Shown piece after piece: positions 17,572-28,171 of a stretch of 64,000 bases of DNA (the first letter of the stretch is position 1; each line of letters begins with the position of its first letter). This DNA comes from Rhodococcus rhodochrous (GTDB lineage Bacteria; Actinomycetota; Actinomycetes; Mycobacteriales; Mycobacteriaceae), in contig NZ_CP027557.1 of NCBI RefSeq assembly GCF_014854695.1, forward strand, positions 1,798,001 through 1,862,000, in the 5' to 3' direction. Both the position numbers and the translations under genes were made by a program. The notes under the pieces were generated by a model. The model had not been told where the DNA came from. It ran no database searches and saw nothing but the letters and a program-made list of their open reading frames with translations.

Positions 17572-18390
17572 TCAGGAACGGGAGTACTCCGACGCGCGAC
17601 GCACCTGCTCGCGCGTCGGGGTCACTCCCGTATAGAGCTCGAACTGCAACGCGGCCTGCAGCGCGATGACCTCGTCGCCTGTGATCACCGGGATGTCGTG
17701 CTCGCGGGCGAATCGGACGAGCGGGGTGTCCGGCGGAACGGCCACGACGTCGAAGACCGTCGACGCTGCGGCCACGAAGTCGTGGGGGAGCGGCAGGTCG
17801 TCCGATTCGGCGCCGCCCGCCATCCCGATCGGAGTGGCGTTGACGATCAGCCCGGGTGCGACGTCGCTCGTGTCGGCGCGCCATTCGTAGCCGTACTTGC
17901 GTGCGAGCGGTCGTCCGGTGTCCCCGTTGCGCGCGACGATCGTCCCGTCGGTGAATCCGTTGTGGCGCAGCGCCGCTGTCACCGCCTTCGCCATGCCGCC
18001 GCTGCCCACCACCGTGACCGGCAGGGCGGAGTCGACGCCGTGCTCGACAAGCAGGTCGCTCACCGCCTGATAGTCGGTGTTGTAGGCGTGCAGGACGCCG
18101 TCGTCGTTGACGATCGTGTTCACGGACTCGATGGCCCGCGCCGAATCGTGCAGCACGTCGACGAGGGGCAGCACGGCTTCCTTGAACGGCATCGACACTC
18201 CCGCGCCGCGGATGCCCAGGCCGCGTATCCCCGCCACGGCGTCCTCGATGTTCGCGGGCGCGAACGCCTTGTAGACGAAGTCGAGACCGAGTTCCTCGTA
18301 GAGATGGTTGTGGAACCGGGTGCCGATGTTGCTGGGGCGGCCGGACATCGAGATGCACAGCCGGGTGTCCTTGGAGATGCGCTCGAGCAT
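17572..18390 (-). CDS. Shikimate 5-dehydrogenase-like oxidoreductase
   Basis: A 272-residue AroE-family enzyme. The substrate domain has MSGRPSNIGTRFHNHLYEELGLDFVYKAF (Ser and Asn contacting shikimate in SxRPSN). Then come VSMPFKE (catalytic Lys), NTIVNDDG and AYNTDY (catalytic Asp). The NADP loop is VTVVGSGGMAKAV. These residues support shikimate or quinate dehydrogenase chemistry, although the SGRPSN start marks a subfamily distinct from the main aromatic-pathway AroE. ATG at 18390 is chosen because the conserved domain starts just after it; in-frame codons upstream add a Cys/Arg-rich stretch without support. Confidence 0.85.
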   Translation of the reverse strand: MLERISKDTRLCISMSGRPSNIGTRFHNHLYEELGLDFVYKAFAPANIEDAVAGIRGLGIRGAGVSMPFKEAVLPLVDVLHDSARAIESVNTIVNDDGVLHAYNTDYQAVSDLLVEHGVDSALPVTVVGSGGMAKAVTAALRHNGFTDGTIVARNGDTGRPLARKYGYEWRADTSDVAPGLIVNATPIGMAGGAESDDLPLPHDFVAAASTVFDVVAVPPDTPLVRFAREHDIPVITGDEVIALQAALQFELYTGVTPTREQVRRASEYSRS

Positions 18391-18419
18391 TTCCTCACCG
18401 TAGTCCCGACACACACGGA

Positions 18420-18475
18420 AACATCGATGTTCTCGGACGAGCATGCTGTTCTCGCAATGAAGAATGAGATACTGT
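18420..18475. promoter_or_regulatory. Divergent promoter region with palindrome and direct repeat
   Basis: The 92-bp gap between the shikimate dehydrogenase-like and crotonase genes holds the perfect 12-bp palindrome AACATCGATGTT (18420-18431). tgttctcg occurs twice with 19-bp spacing (18428-18435, 18447-18454). A possible -10 element tactgt is at 18470-18475, 7 bp before the crotonase ATG, suggesting a leaderless message. Functional assignment is inference. Confidence 0.4.
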
Positions 18476-18482
18476 CCGATGC

Positions 18483-19265
18483 ATGGGAGACGATCTGGGT
18501 GCAGGTGGACTGAGATTCGAACGGGAAGGCGCGATCGGCTGGTGCATCATCGACCGGCCCGCAGCACGCAACGCGTTCACCCCGGCGATGTACTACGGGC
18601 TCAAACGTGCGGTGCGACTGGTCAATTCCGACCCCGACCTCGCAGCCCTCGTCATCACCGGTGTCGACGACGTCTTCGCGCCCGGCGGTGATCTCGGCGG
18701 TCGCGCCGAACCCGGCGACGATCTGCCCGAGGGCCTCTCGGGAGTGGACGTCGTCCCGTTCCTCACCATCCGCGACAGTCGCGCCCCCGTCATCTCCGCC
18801 GTCAACGGCATCTGCCAGGCCGGGGGACTGCTGGTCGCGATGATGTCCGACATCGCGGTCGCCAGCGAACGCGCGACCTTCCGTGTCCCCGAACTCCTCC
18901 GGGGCATCCCCGACGCGACCTTCGCCGCCGCGCTGCCCGCGCACGTCGGTCTCGCCGCCGCCCGCGACCTGCTGTTGTCGGCGCGGGTCTTCGACGCCCA
19001 CGAGGCGCAGCGCCTGGGTGTCATCTCCCGCGTCGTCCCGCACGAACACCTGCGCGAGGCCGCACTCGAGGCCGCCCGGCAAGTTCTGCGCACCGCACCC
19101 ATCGCGCGCGCCCAGGTCAAGCGCATGCTCAACGAGCGCTACGGACAGTTCGACTACCAGACGATGTTCGGGGCACTCGAGACCTCACCCGAACCCCGCG
19201 AAGGGATGCGGGCGTTCATGGAGAAGCGCGAACCCGACTGGATCCCGCGCAACCTCCCCGCCTGA
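18483..19265 (+). CDS. Enoyl-CoA hydratase/isomerase family protein (crotonase fold)
   Basis: A 260-residue crotonase-fold protein acting on a CoA thioester. CoA/oxyanion loops are VDDVFAPGGDLGG and NGICQAGGLLVAMMSD. Of the two glutamates of true enoyl-CoA hydratases, the second is present (FRVPELLRG) but the first is replaced (GGLL instead of GGCE), so isomerase or other chemistry is possible. Its ATG lies only 8 bp after a possible -10 element and lacks a ribosome site. It is not linked to the valine operon further right. Confidence 0.85.
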   Translation: MGDDLGAGGLRFEREGAIGWCIIDRPAARNAFTPAMYYGLKRAVRLVNSDPDLAALVITGVDDVFAPGGDLGGRAEPGDDLPEGLSGVDVVPFLTIRDSRAPVISAVNGICQAGGLLVAMMSDIAVASERATFRVPELLRGIPDATFAAALPAHVGLAAARDLLLSARVFDAHEAQRLGVISRVVPHEHLREAALEAARQVLRTAPIARAQVKRMLNERYGQFDYQTMFGALETSPEPREGMRAFMEKREPDWIPRNLPA

Positions 19266-19267
19266 GC

Positions 19268-19351
19268 GGTGTCACGGGCACGACTCCGCCGCGCCGGTGT
19301 CACTGGCACGACTCCGTCGCGCCGATGTCACGGGCACGACTCCGCCGCGCC
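19268..19351. repeat. Three tandem 28-bp repeats duplicating the 3' end of the HNH gene
   Basis: Units occupy 19268-19295, 19296-19323 and 19324-19351 and differ at only a few bases (first to third: gg/gg/ga at the start, acggg/actgg/acggg, cgcc/cgtc/cgcc). Read on the minus strand, each encodes GAAESCP followed by TGA. Only the third is part of the gene; the other two lie behind its stop codon. Confidence 0.9.
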
Positions 19352-20035
19352 CACCAAGGCGCGGTGGTCGTCGACCGTGATCGGCAACGCATAGCGCACC
19401 GCGACGGTCAGGTACCGGCCGGCGAACCAGCAGCGGTAACCGGGAGCCGGTGGCAGCCACTGCGCCGGTGTGCCGTCGCGCTTGTCGAGGTTGGCCTGCC
19501 CGTCGACGGCGACGAGGTTGTAGGTGATGTCGTTCGCGAACCGGCGCCGACGTTCGGCGGGCCATGCGGCGGCACCGAGATCCCAGGCCGCGGCGAGCGG
19601 ATAGATGTGATCGATGTGCACGGCGTTCGCCTCGGCACGCCGGAACTCCACGCGCGCCCCGGTATACGGATCGTTCAGGACCCCACTCGTCACGACACAG
19701 TCGTCGCTACCGGCGCGGAAGGTGGGAGAGGCGAGGTCGCGCGCGAGGACGTTGTTGCGGGTGTCGCAACCGTCGTGCCCGCCGGCACCGGGGTGGTCGT
19801 CGGACCAGGCCGGACCGAACACGCATCGCTCGCCCGGGTCGCAGCCCCGCTGATAGCCGGGCACCTTCCGGCGCTCCTCGACCACCGTCACCTGCTCGAG
19901 CAGGACGTGCACCTCGGCTCGGGTGGGGCTGCCCGGTACCGTCCCGGACCCCGGCGCGGTGCGGTCCCACAACCAGGACACCGCCACCGCGACCACCACT
20001 GCCGCCACCCACCACGTCGCGTTCCCCCCACGCAC
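19328..20035 (-). CDS. Membrane-anchored or secreted HNH endonuclease family protein (DUF1524-like)
   Basis: A 235-residue protein starting at GTG 20035. A single hydrophobic helix, WWVAAVVVAVAVSWLW (about 7-22), is an uncleaved signal anchor or signal peptide. The catalytic part (about 95-230) has VHIDHIYPLAAAWDLGA, the His-Asp-His metal site of HNH nucleases, then FANDITYNLVAVDGQANLDKRDGTPAQWLPP with the Asn and second metal-side residues. Secreted members in actinomycetes resemble extracellular nucleases. Cysteines (CDPGERC, CDTR, CVVTSG, RCWF, ESC) fit disulfide formation outside the cell. The gene's final codons lie in a tandem repeat. Confidence 0.83.
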   Translation of the reverse strand: MRGGNATWWVAAVVVAVAVSWLWDRTAPGSGTVPGSPTRAEVHVLLEQVTVVEERRKVPGYQRGCDPGERCVFGPAWSDDHPGAGGHDGCDTRNNVLARDLASPTFRAGSDDCVVTSGVLNDPYTGARVEFRRAEANAVHIDHIYPLAAAWDLGAAAWPAERRRRFANDITYNLVAVDGQANLDKRDGTPAQWLPPAPGYRCWFAGRYLTVAVRYALPITVDDHRALVGAAESCP

Positions 20036-20099
20036 GCGGCGATCCTGGCATGCCCTGCCGACAGGATCCTCGGGACAGAGCGATACGGAGCGGAGTGAT

Positions 20100-21023
20100 T
20101 CAGGGGAATGTGACGACGATCTTCCCGCCGGCGTGCCCGGACTCGACGAGTTCCAGCGCAGCCCCGGCCTCGGCGAGCGGGAAGCTCCGCGCGATGCGCG
20201 GCATGAGGACACCACGCTCGACGAGCGCCACGACCTGCTCGAACACCTCCCGGGTCCGGCACCGCGTGATTCCCGAACCGCCCAGATTCTCCGCGCGTAC
20301 AGGGTCGGCGACACTCACGACCCGTTCCGGCGCCCGCGTCAGCGCGACCGCCCGCTCGAGTACGTCGCCACCGACGAGGTCGACGACCGCGGTCACCGCC
20401 CCGCACCGTTCCGCGGTGGCCGCGACTCGCGCGTCGAACCCGTCGCCGGACTCGATCCACAGTCCGCCGCACGATTCGACGAGATCCCGTTTCCCCGCGC
20501 TCGCCACGCCGAGCACGGCGGCACCTGCGGCGTGCGCGAGCTGCGTCGTCGCCGACCCGACGCCACCACCGGCACCCAGGACGAGGACGGTGTCCGCGTC
20601 GACGATCTCGAGGTGCTCGACGATGTCGAAGGCCGTGCCGGCCGCGACCGGGAGGGTCGCCGCCACCTCGAACGGCACCGACTCGGGCACGAGCGCGGCA
20701 GCCCGCGCGTCGACCAGGGTGTACTCGGCGTAGCCGCCGTAGCCCTCCGCGGTGGCCCCGAAGACGGCGTCGCCCGGCCGGAAGCCGGTGTCCGGACCGG
20801 AGGCTTCCACCACACCCGCGACCTCCCGGCCGAGGACCGCCGGGAAGTGCACCGTGACGCTGCCTGTGCGCCGTCCGGACCGCACCTTCCAGTCGGCGGG
20901 ATTCACGCCCGCTGCCCGGACCGCCACGAGGAGCTGCCCCGGACCGGGCGATGGGACGGGGGTGTCGAACAGCTGCTGTGTCTCCGGACCGCCGTACTCC
21001 ACGAAGCCGTATGCGCGTGCCAT
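20100..21023 (-). CDS. NADP-dependent zinc-free oxidoreductase (quinone oxidoreductase-like MDR)
   Basis: A 307-residue medium-chain dehydrogenase/reductase. N-terminal GroES-like fold: MARAYGFVEYGGPE...VAVRAAGVNPADWKVRSG...LGREVAGVVEASG. Nucleotide-binding loop: VLVLGAGGGVGSATTQLAHAAGA (about 145-167). It lacks the structural-zinc cysteines of alcohol dehydrogenases, so it should be a NADPH:quinone reductase-type enzyme. Start ATG at 21023. The HNH gene follows 64 bp downstream on the same strand, and the SNF2 helicase gene is divergent. Confidence 0.88.
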   Translation of the reverse strand: MARAYGFVEYGGPETQQLFDTPVPSPGPGQLLVAVRAAGVNPADWKVRSGRRTGSVTVHFPAVLGREVAGVVEASGPDTGFRPGDAVFGATAEGYGGYAEYTLVDARAAALVPESVPFEVAATLPVAAGTAFDIVEHLEIVDADTVLVLGAGGGVGSATTQLAHAAGAAVLGVASAGKRDLVESCGGLWIESGDGFDARVAATAERCGAVTAVVDLVGGDVLERAVALTRAPERVVSVADPVRAENLGGSGITRCRTREVFEQVVALVERGVLMPRIARSFPLAEAGAALELVESGHAGGKIVVTFP

Positions 21024-21072
21024 GGGACCCAGCCTGCCATCGGGGTCGGGTGCGGCTGGCACGATAGTGGGC

Positions 21073-23880
<2,808 letters not shown>

Positions 23881-24651
23881 ATGGCACGGGGCAACGTACG
23901 CCGCTACGGCACGGCCCGCCGGATCGACGGCGGCATCGAGGCGCGCACCAAGCGGGGCGCGATCGGTCGCAGCTGGTGGTCGAAGGAACTGATCTCGGCG
24001 ATGGAGGAGGTCGCCGAGAAGGGGCGACTGACGCGGGGCCGTGCGTATGCGCGCGCCGGCCAGGTGATCTCCATGCGGCTCGAACCCGGCGCGGCCGTCG
24101 GCGACGTGCAGGGCAGTCAGCTCACTCCCTTCACCTCGGCGGTGCGGGTGCGCACGCTCGACGAGGAGGCGGTGGGCGAACTCGTCTCGCTCGTCCGCTC
24201 GTCGCCGGGCATGCTGGCGCGACTCGCGGCAGGCATCCTTCCCGAGGAACTCGGATCGGCCCTCCTCCCGCGACGCGCAGGTGAACTCGATTTCGACTGC
24301 ACCTGCCCCGACGACGGGTGGCCCTGCAAGCACGCCGCGGCCGTCGCCTACCTGCTCGCAGAACACGTCGACGACCAACCGCTCGCGGTTCTGACCCTGC
24401 GCGGGGTGGACCTCGCGACGCTGATCGGCGGTGTCGACGATGCGGACGCCGACGACGACGCGGCCGCGGCGCAGGACTTCTACGGCGACGACACCGAGTT
24501 GCCCGAGCTGCCCACGGAACGGTTCCGTCCCGCGCTCGAGGACCTCGATCCGATGCTGTTGCGCCGCGCGTTGCGGGCCGGCGGAACCGACGAAGCCGTG
24601 GTCATCCGGGGGATCACCGACCTCGAGGATCTCTACCGCCGCATGCGCTGA
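23881..24651 (+). CDS. SWIM zinc-finger protein
   Basis: A 256-residue protein whose SWIM motif CxCx(n)CxH is FDCTCPDDGWPCKHAAAVAYLLAE (about 139-162). An N-terminal basic region (MARGNVRRYGTARRI, TKRGAIGRSWWSKEL) looks nucleic-acid binding. It starts immediately after the helicase stop with no gap and no separate ribosome site, so translation is probably coupled. SWIM proteins next to SNF2 helicases are a recurrent actinobacterial pair, and the pair may act as one complex on DNA. Confidence 0.9.
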   Translation: MARGNVRRYGTARRIDGGIEARTKRGAIGRSWWSKELISAMEEVAEKGRLTRGRAYARAGQVISMRLEPGAAVGDVQGSQLTPFTSAVRVRTLDEEAVGELVSLVRSSPGMLARLAAGILPEELGSALLPRRAGELDFDCTCPDDGWPCKHAAAVAYLLAEHVDDQPLAVLTLRGVDLATLIGGVDDADADDDAAAAQDFYGDDTELPELPTERFRPALEDLDPMLLRRALRAGGTDEAVVIRGITDLEDLYRRMR

Positions 24652-24759
24652 CCTCGGTCGGTCGTCGGTGGTTGTGCCGTCCGTCCCCGGGGTATGCCGC
24701 CCGTGAAGGTGACGGCTCCGGTCGCGCCACCGACAGCACATGCCACGAGTGGAGGATTC

Positions 24760-25311
24760 ATGCGGACACCGGAAGCATCGTCGACAGCGCGGGAGAACGC
24801 CGAACGTGCGGTCGAGGCGGTCCAGGACGAGGCCGACACCTATCGGAACGGGGAGGATCGGCCCCTCGGCGGATATGCGGTGCTCATGTCCGTGTACCTC
24901 ACCACCGTCGGCACGCTCGGCGCCGTCGCGGCCGAGCGCGGGCGGCCGATGCCGAGGCCCGATGCCGGCGATCTCGTGGTGACCGCGCTCGCAAGCCACA
25001 AGATCTCCCGGATCGTGAGCAAGGCGGCGGTGACCAGCCCCGTCCGCGCACCGTTCACGAAGTTCGACGGCCCCGGTGGTCCGGCCGAGGTGATGGAGCA
25101 GCCCCGCAAGTCGTCGCGGGTCCGTCACGCCGTCGGGGAACTGCTGGCGTGCCCCTTCTGCCTCGACCTGTGGACCGTGACGGCGCTGGTCTTCGGCCGT
25201 GTCTACGCTCCGAATCTCACGCGTCTGGTGGCGGGGTCGTTCGCGGCGTTGACCGGAGCCGACTTCCTGCACCTGGCGTACGCGAAGGCGCAGCAGATCG
25301 CCGAGGGCTGA
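24760..25311 (+). CDS. DUF1360 membrane protein
   Basis: A 183-residue protein with a hydrophilic N-terminus and hydrophobic segments at about 45-65 (YAVLMSVYLTTVGTLGAVA) and 125-165. It carries the DUF1360 signature ALASHKISRIVSKAAVTSPVRAPFTKFDG and the cysteine pair LLACPFCLDLWTVTALVFG. ATG at 24760 is preceded by GGAGG at optimal distance. Function unknown; homologues are known from Bacillus sporulation (YqfX-like) and from actinomycetes. It follows the SWIM gene by 108 bp and is probably separate. Confidence 0.85.
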   Translation: MRTPEASSTARENAERAVEAVQDEADTYRNGEDRPLGGYAVLMSVYLTTVGTLGAVAAERGRPMPRPDAGDLVVTALASHKISRIVSKAAVTSPVRAPFTKFDGPGGPAEVMEQPRKSSRVRHAVGELLACPFCLDLWTVTALVFGRVYAPNLTRLVAGSFAALTGADFLHLAYAKAQQIAEG

Positions 25312-25387
25312 TCGACCTCTCGTCAGGGGTGCCGGCCGATCCGGTTCGGTGTGACGGTAGACATACGTGGACTTCCAACTATAGGAT

Positions 25388-25412
25388 GGGCGAAGACTTC
25401 GGGCCTTCGCCC
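25388..25412. promoter_or_regulatory. Dyad in the leader of the valine operon
   Basis: gggcgaag (25388-25395) and cttcgccc (25405-25412) form perfect 8-bp arms around 9 bp; the first arm also reads as CGAAG-A-CTTCG (25391-25401). A possible -10 (tatagg, around 25380) is just upstream, so the dyad would sit at the transcription start or in the 5' leader of mmsA. Either an operator or a hairpin is possible. Confidence 0.4.
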
Positions 25413-25472
25413 GTTCGCGCCGAAAATCGCACATCCCACGTCATCGCACACCAGTAAAGGACGGGATCGGAC

Positions 25473-27005
25473 ATGAGCGTTCGAGAATTGACCCACTTCG
25501 TCGGCGGACAGCACGTCGCCGGCACCTCCGGCCGCTTCGCCGACGTCTTCGCCCCCAACACCGGAGAGGTCCAGGCCCGCGTGCCGCTCGCGGCCGACTC
25601 CGAGGTCGACGCCGTCATCGCCAACGCCGCCGAGGCGCAGAAGGTGTGGGCGTCCTGGAATCCTCAGAAGCGCGTGCGCGTGCTCATGAAGTTCGTGTAC
25701 CTGGTGCAGGAGAACATGGACGAGCTCGCCCACCTGCTGTCGAGCGAGCACGGCAAGACCGTCCCCGACGCGAAGGGCGACATCCAGCGCGGCCTCGAGG
25801 TGATCGAGGTCGCCATCGGCGCCCCGCATCTCCTCAAGGGTGAGTACACCGAGTCCGCAGGCGGCGGAATCGACGTGTACTCGATGCGTCAGCCCCTCGG
25901 TGTCGTCGCCGGGATCACCCCGTTCAACTTCCCGGCCATGATCCCGCTGTGGAAGGCCGGCCCGGCGCTCGCTGCCGGAAACGCGTTCGTGCTCAAGCCT
26001 TCCGAGCGCGACCCCTCCGTGCCGCTCCGTCTGGCCGAGCTGTTCCTCGAGGCCGGCCTGCCCGCCGGTGTGTTCAACGTCGTCAACGGCGACAAGAGCG
26101 CCGTCGACTACCTGCTCAACGACCCGCGCATCAAGGCGATCGGCTTCGTCGGTTCGACCCCCATCGCGCAGTACATCTACGAGACGGCCGCGAAGAACGG
26201 CAAGCGCGCACAGTGCTTCGGTGGTGCGAAGAACCACGCGATCGTCATGCCCGACGCCGACCTCGACCAGGTCGCGGACGCACTCGTCGGCGCCGCCTAC
26301 GGCTCGGCCGGTGAGCGCTGCATGGCGCTGTCCGTGGCTGTCCCCGTGGGCGAGGAGACCGCGGATCGCCTCGTCGCCAAGCTCACCGAGCGCATCGCCG
26401 AACTGCGTATCGGCACCAGCTTCGACGAGAAGGCCGACTTCGGTCCGCTCGTGACCGCCGCCGCCCGCGACCGCGTGCACGGCTACATCGCCCAGGGCGT
26501 CGAGGAAGGCGCCGAGCTGGTCGTCGACGGCCGCGACTTCGTCCTCGAAGGTCACGAGAACGGCTTCTTCTCCGGCGCAACCCTGTTCGACAAGGTCACC
26601 CCCGAGATGTCCATCTACAAGGAGGAGATCTTCGGCCCCGTGCTCACCGTGGTGCGTGCGCGTGACTACGAGGACGCCCTGCGCCTGCCCACAGAGCACG
26701 AGTACGGCAACGGCGTCGCGATCTTCACCCGCGACGGCGACACCGCCCGCGACTTCGCGGCCCGCGTCGAGGTCGGCATGGTCGGCATCAACGTCCCGAT
26801 CCCCGTTCCGATCGCGTACTACACCTTCGGTGGCTGGAAGGCCTCCGGCTTCGGCGACCTCAACCAGCACGGCCCCGACGCCTTCCGCTTCTACACCAAG
26901 ACCAAGACGGTCACGCAGCGCTGGCCGTCCGGTGTCAAGGAAGGCGACATCGAGGGTGCGCACGTGGCCGACACCGACCACTTCGTCATCCCGACGATGA
27001 ACTAG
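25473..27005 (+). CDS. mmsA: Methylmalonate-semialdehyde dehydrogenase (CoA-acylating)
   Basis: A 510-residue aldehyde dehydrogenase converting methylmalonate semialdehyde, CoA and NAD to propionyl-CoA and CO2, the last step of valine breakdown. Nucleotide fold: GVVAGITPFNFPAMIPLWKAGPALAAGN. Catalytic Cys283 in SAGERCMALS, the MmsA-specific version. FGGAKNHAIVMPDAD precedes it and lacks the glutamate of ordinary ALDHs, as expected for the CoA-acylating family. It leads the operon mmsA-acyl-CoA dehydrogenase-hydrolase-mmsB-hydratase. Confidence 0.95.
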   Translation: MSVRELTHFVGGQHVAGTSGRFADVFAPNTGEVQARVPLAADSEVDAVIANAAEAQKVWASWNPQKRVRVLMKFVYLVQENMDELAHLLSSEHGKTVPDAKGDIQRGLEVIEVAIGAPHLLKGEYTESAGGGIDVYSMRQPLGVVAGITPFNFPAMIPLWKAGPALAAGNAFVLKPSERDPSVPLRLAELFLEAGLPAGVFNVVNGDKSAVDYLLNDPRIKAIGFVGSTPIAQYIYETAAKNGKRAQCFGGAKNHAIVMPDADLDQVADALVGAAYGSAGERCMALSVAVPVGEETADRLVAKLTERIAELRIGTSFDEKADFGPLVTAAARDRVHGYIAQGVEEGAELVVDGRDFVLEGHENGFFSGATLFDKVTPEMSIYKEEIFGPVLTVVRARDYEDALRLPTEHEYGNGVAIFTRDGDTARDFAARVEVGMVGINVPIPVPIAYYTFGGWKASGFGDLNQHGPDAFRFYTKTKTVTQRWPSGVKEGDIEGAHVADTDHFVIPTMN

Positions 27006-27016
27006 GCGGTCCATCG

Positions 27017-28171
27017 ATGTTCGTTCTCACCGACGACGACCGGGCGATCCGCGACACCGCCCGCGACTTCGCCACCGAGTATCTGGTCCCGAACGCGGTC
27101 GAATGGGACCAGAGCAAGCACTTCCCCGTGGACGTGCTGCGCAAGGCCGCCGAACTGGGCATGGGCGGGATCTACGTCCGCGAGGACGTGGGCGGATCGG
27201 GGCTGCGACGCCTCGACTCCGTCCGCATCTTCGAGGAGCTCGCGAAGGGCTGCCCGTCCATCGCCGCCTACATCTCCATCCACAACATGGTCACGTGGAT
27301 GATCGACAAGTTCGGCAACGACGACCAGCGCAAGCAGTGGATCCCGAAGCTCTGCACGATGGAGCACCTCGCGAGCTACTGCCTCACCGAGCCGGGCGCC
27401 GGATCCGACGCAGCGGCCCTGAGCACCAAGGCCGTTCGTGACGGCGACGAGTACGTGCTCACCGGAGTCAAGCAGTTCATCTCCGGCGCCGGCACGTCCG
27501 ACGTCTACGTGGTCATGGCCCGCACCGGCGACACCGGCGCCCGCGGCATCTCGGCGTTCATCGTCCCGAAGGACACCCCCGGGCTGTCCTTCGGCGCCAA
27601 CGAGAAGAAGATGGGCTGGAACGCGCAGCCCACGCGCCAGGTCATCCTCGACGGCGCCCGCGTGCCCGCCGAGAACCTCCTCGGCGCCGAGGGCGGCGGC
27701 TTCCGGATCGCCATGCACGGCCTCAACGGCGGCCGCATCAACATCGCCGCGTGCTCGGTGGGCGGCGGCCAGACCGCCCTCGACCGGGCGGTCGCCTACC
27801 TCGCCGAGCGCAAGGCATTCGGCGAACGGTTGCTCGACTCGCAGGCGCTGCAGTTCCGCCTCGCCGACATGCGGATCGAACTCGAGGCCGCACGCACGAT
27901 GCTGTGGCGTGCCGCCGACGCGCTCGACCGCGGCGCCGACGACGTCGTGGAGCTGTGCGCGATGGCCAAGCGCTTCGCGACCGACACCGGTTTCGAGGTC
28001 GCGAACGAGGCGCTGCAGTTGCACGGCGGATACGGTTACCTTGCCGAGTACGGGATCGAGAAGATCGTGCGCGACCTGCGCGTGCATCAGATCCTGGAAG
28101 GAACCAACGAGATCATGCGGGTGGTCGTCGCGCGGAGCGTGGTGGCTGCAGCGCAGAACGGAGCGGCATGA
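27017..28171 (+). CDS. Acyl-CoA dehydrogenase, probable isobutyryl-CoA dehydrogenase
   Basis: A 384-residue flavoprotein with the standard three-domain order. Signatures: CLTEPGAGSDAAALSTKA (FAD/substrate), KQFISGAGTSDVYVVMARTG, and the C-terminal QLHGGYGYLAEYGIEKIVRDLRVHQILEGTNEIMR, whose EGTNEI holds the position of the catalytic base in short/branched-chain enzymes. Placed between mmsA and 3-hydroxyisobutyryl-CoA hydrolase it most likely oxidises isobutyryl-CoA to methacrylyl-CoA. ATG at 27017, 11 bp after mmsA; overlap ATGA with the next gene. Confidence 0.93.
   Translation: MFVLTDDDRAIRDTARDFATEYLVPNAVEWDQSKHFPVDVLRKAAELGMGGIYVREDVGGSGLRRLDSVRIFEELAKGCPSIAAYISIHNMVTWMIDKFGNDDQRKQWIPKLCTMEHLASYCLTEPGAGSDAAALSTKAVRDGDEYVLTGVKQFISGAGTSDVYVVMARTGDTGARGISAFIVPKDTPGLSFGANEKKMGWNAQPTRQVILDGARVPAENLLGAEGGGFRIAMHGLNGGRINIAACSVGGGQTALDRAVAYLAERKAFGERLLDSQALQFRLADMRIELEAARTMLWRAADALDRGADDVVELCAMAKRFATDTGFEVANEALQLHGGYGYLAEYGIEKIVRDLRVHQILEGTNEIMRVVVARSVVAAAQNGAA

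Noticed and set aside
19272..19565. Separate small minus-strand gene ending in the first tandem unit
   Set aside because: Its frame is antisense or offset to the HNH gene and exists only because each repeat carries the same in-frame stop.
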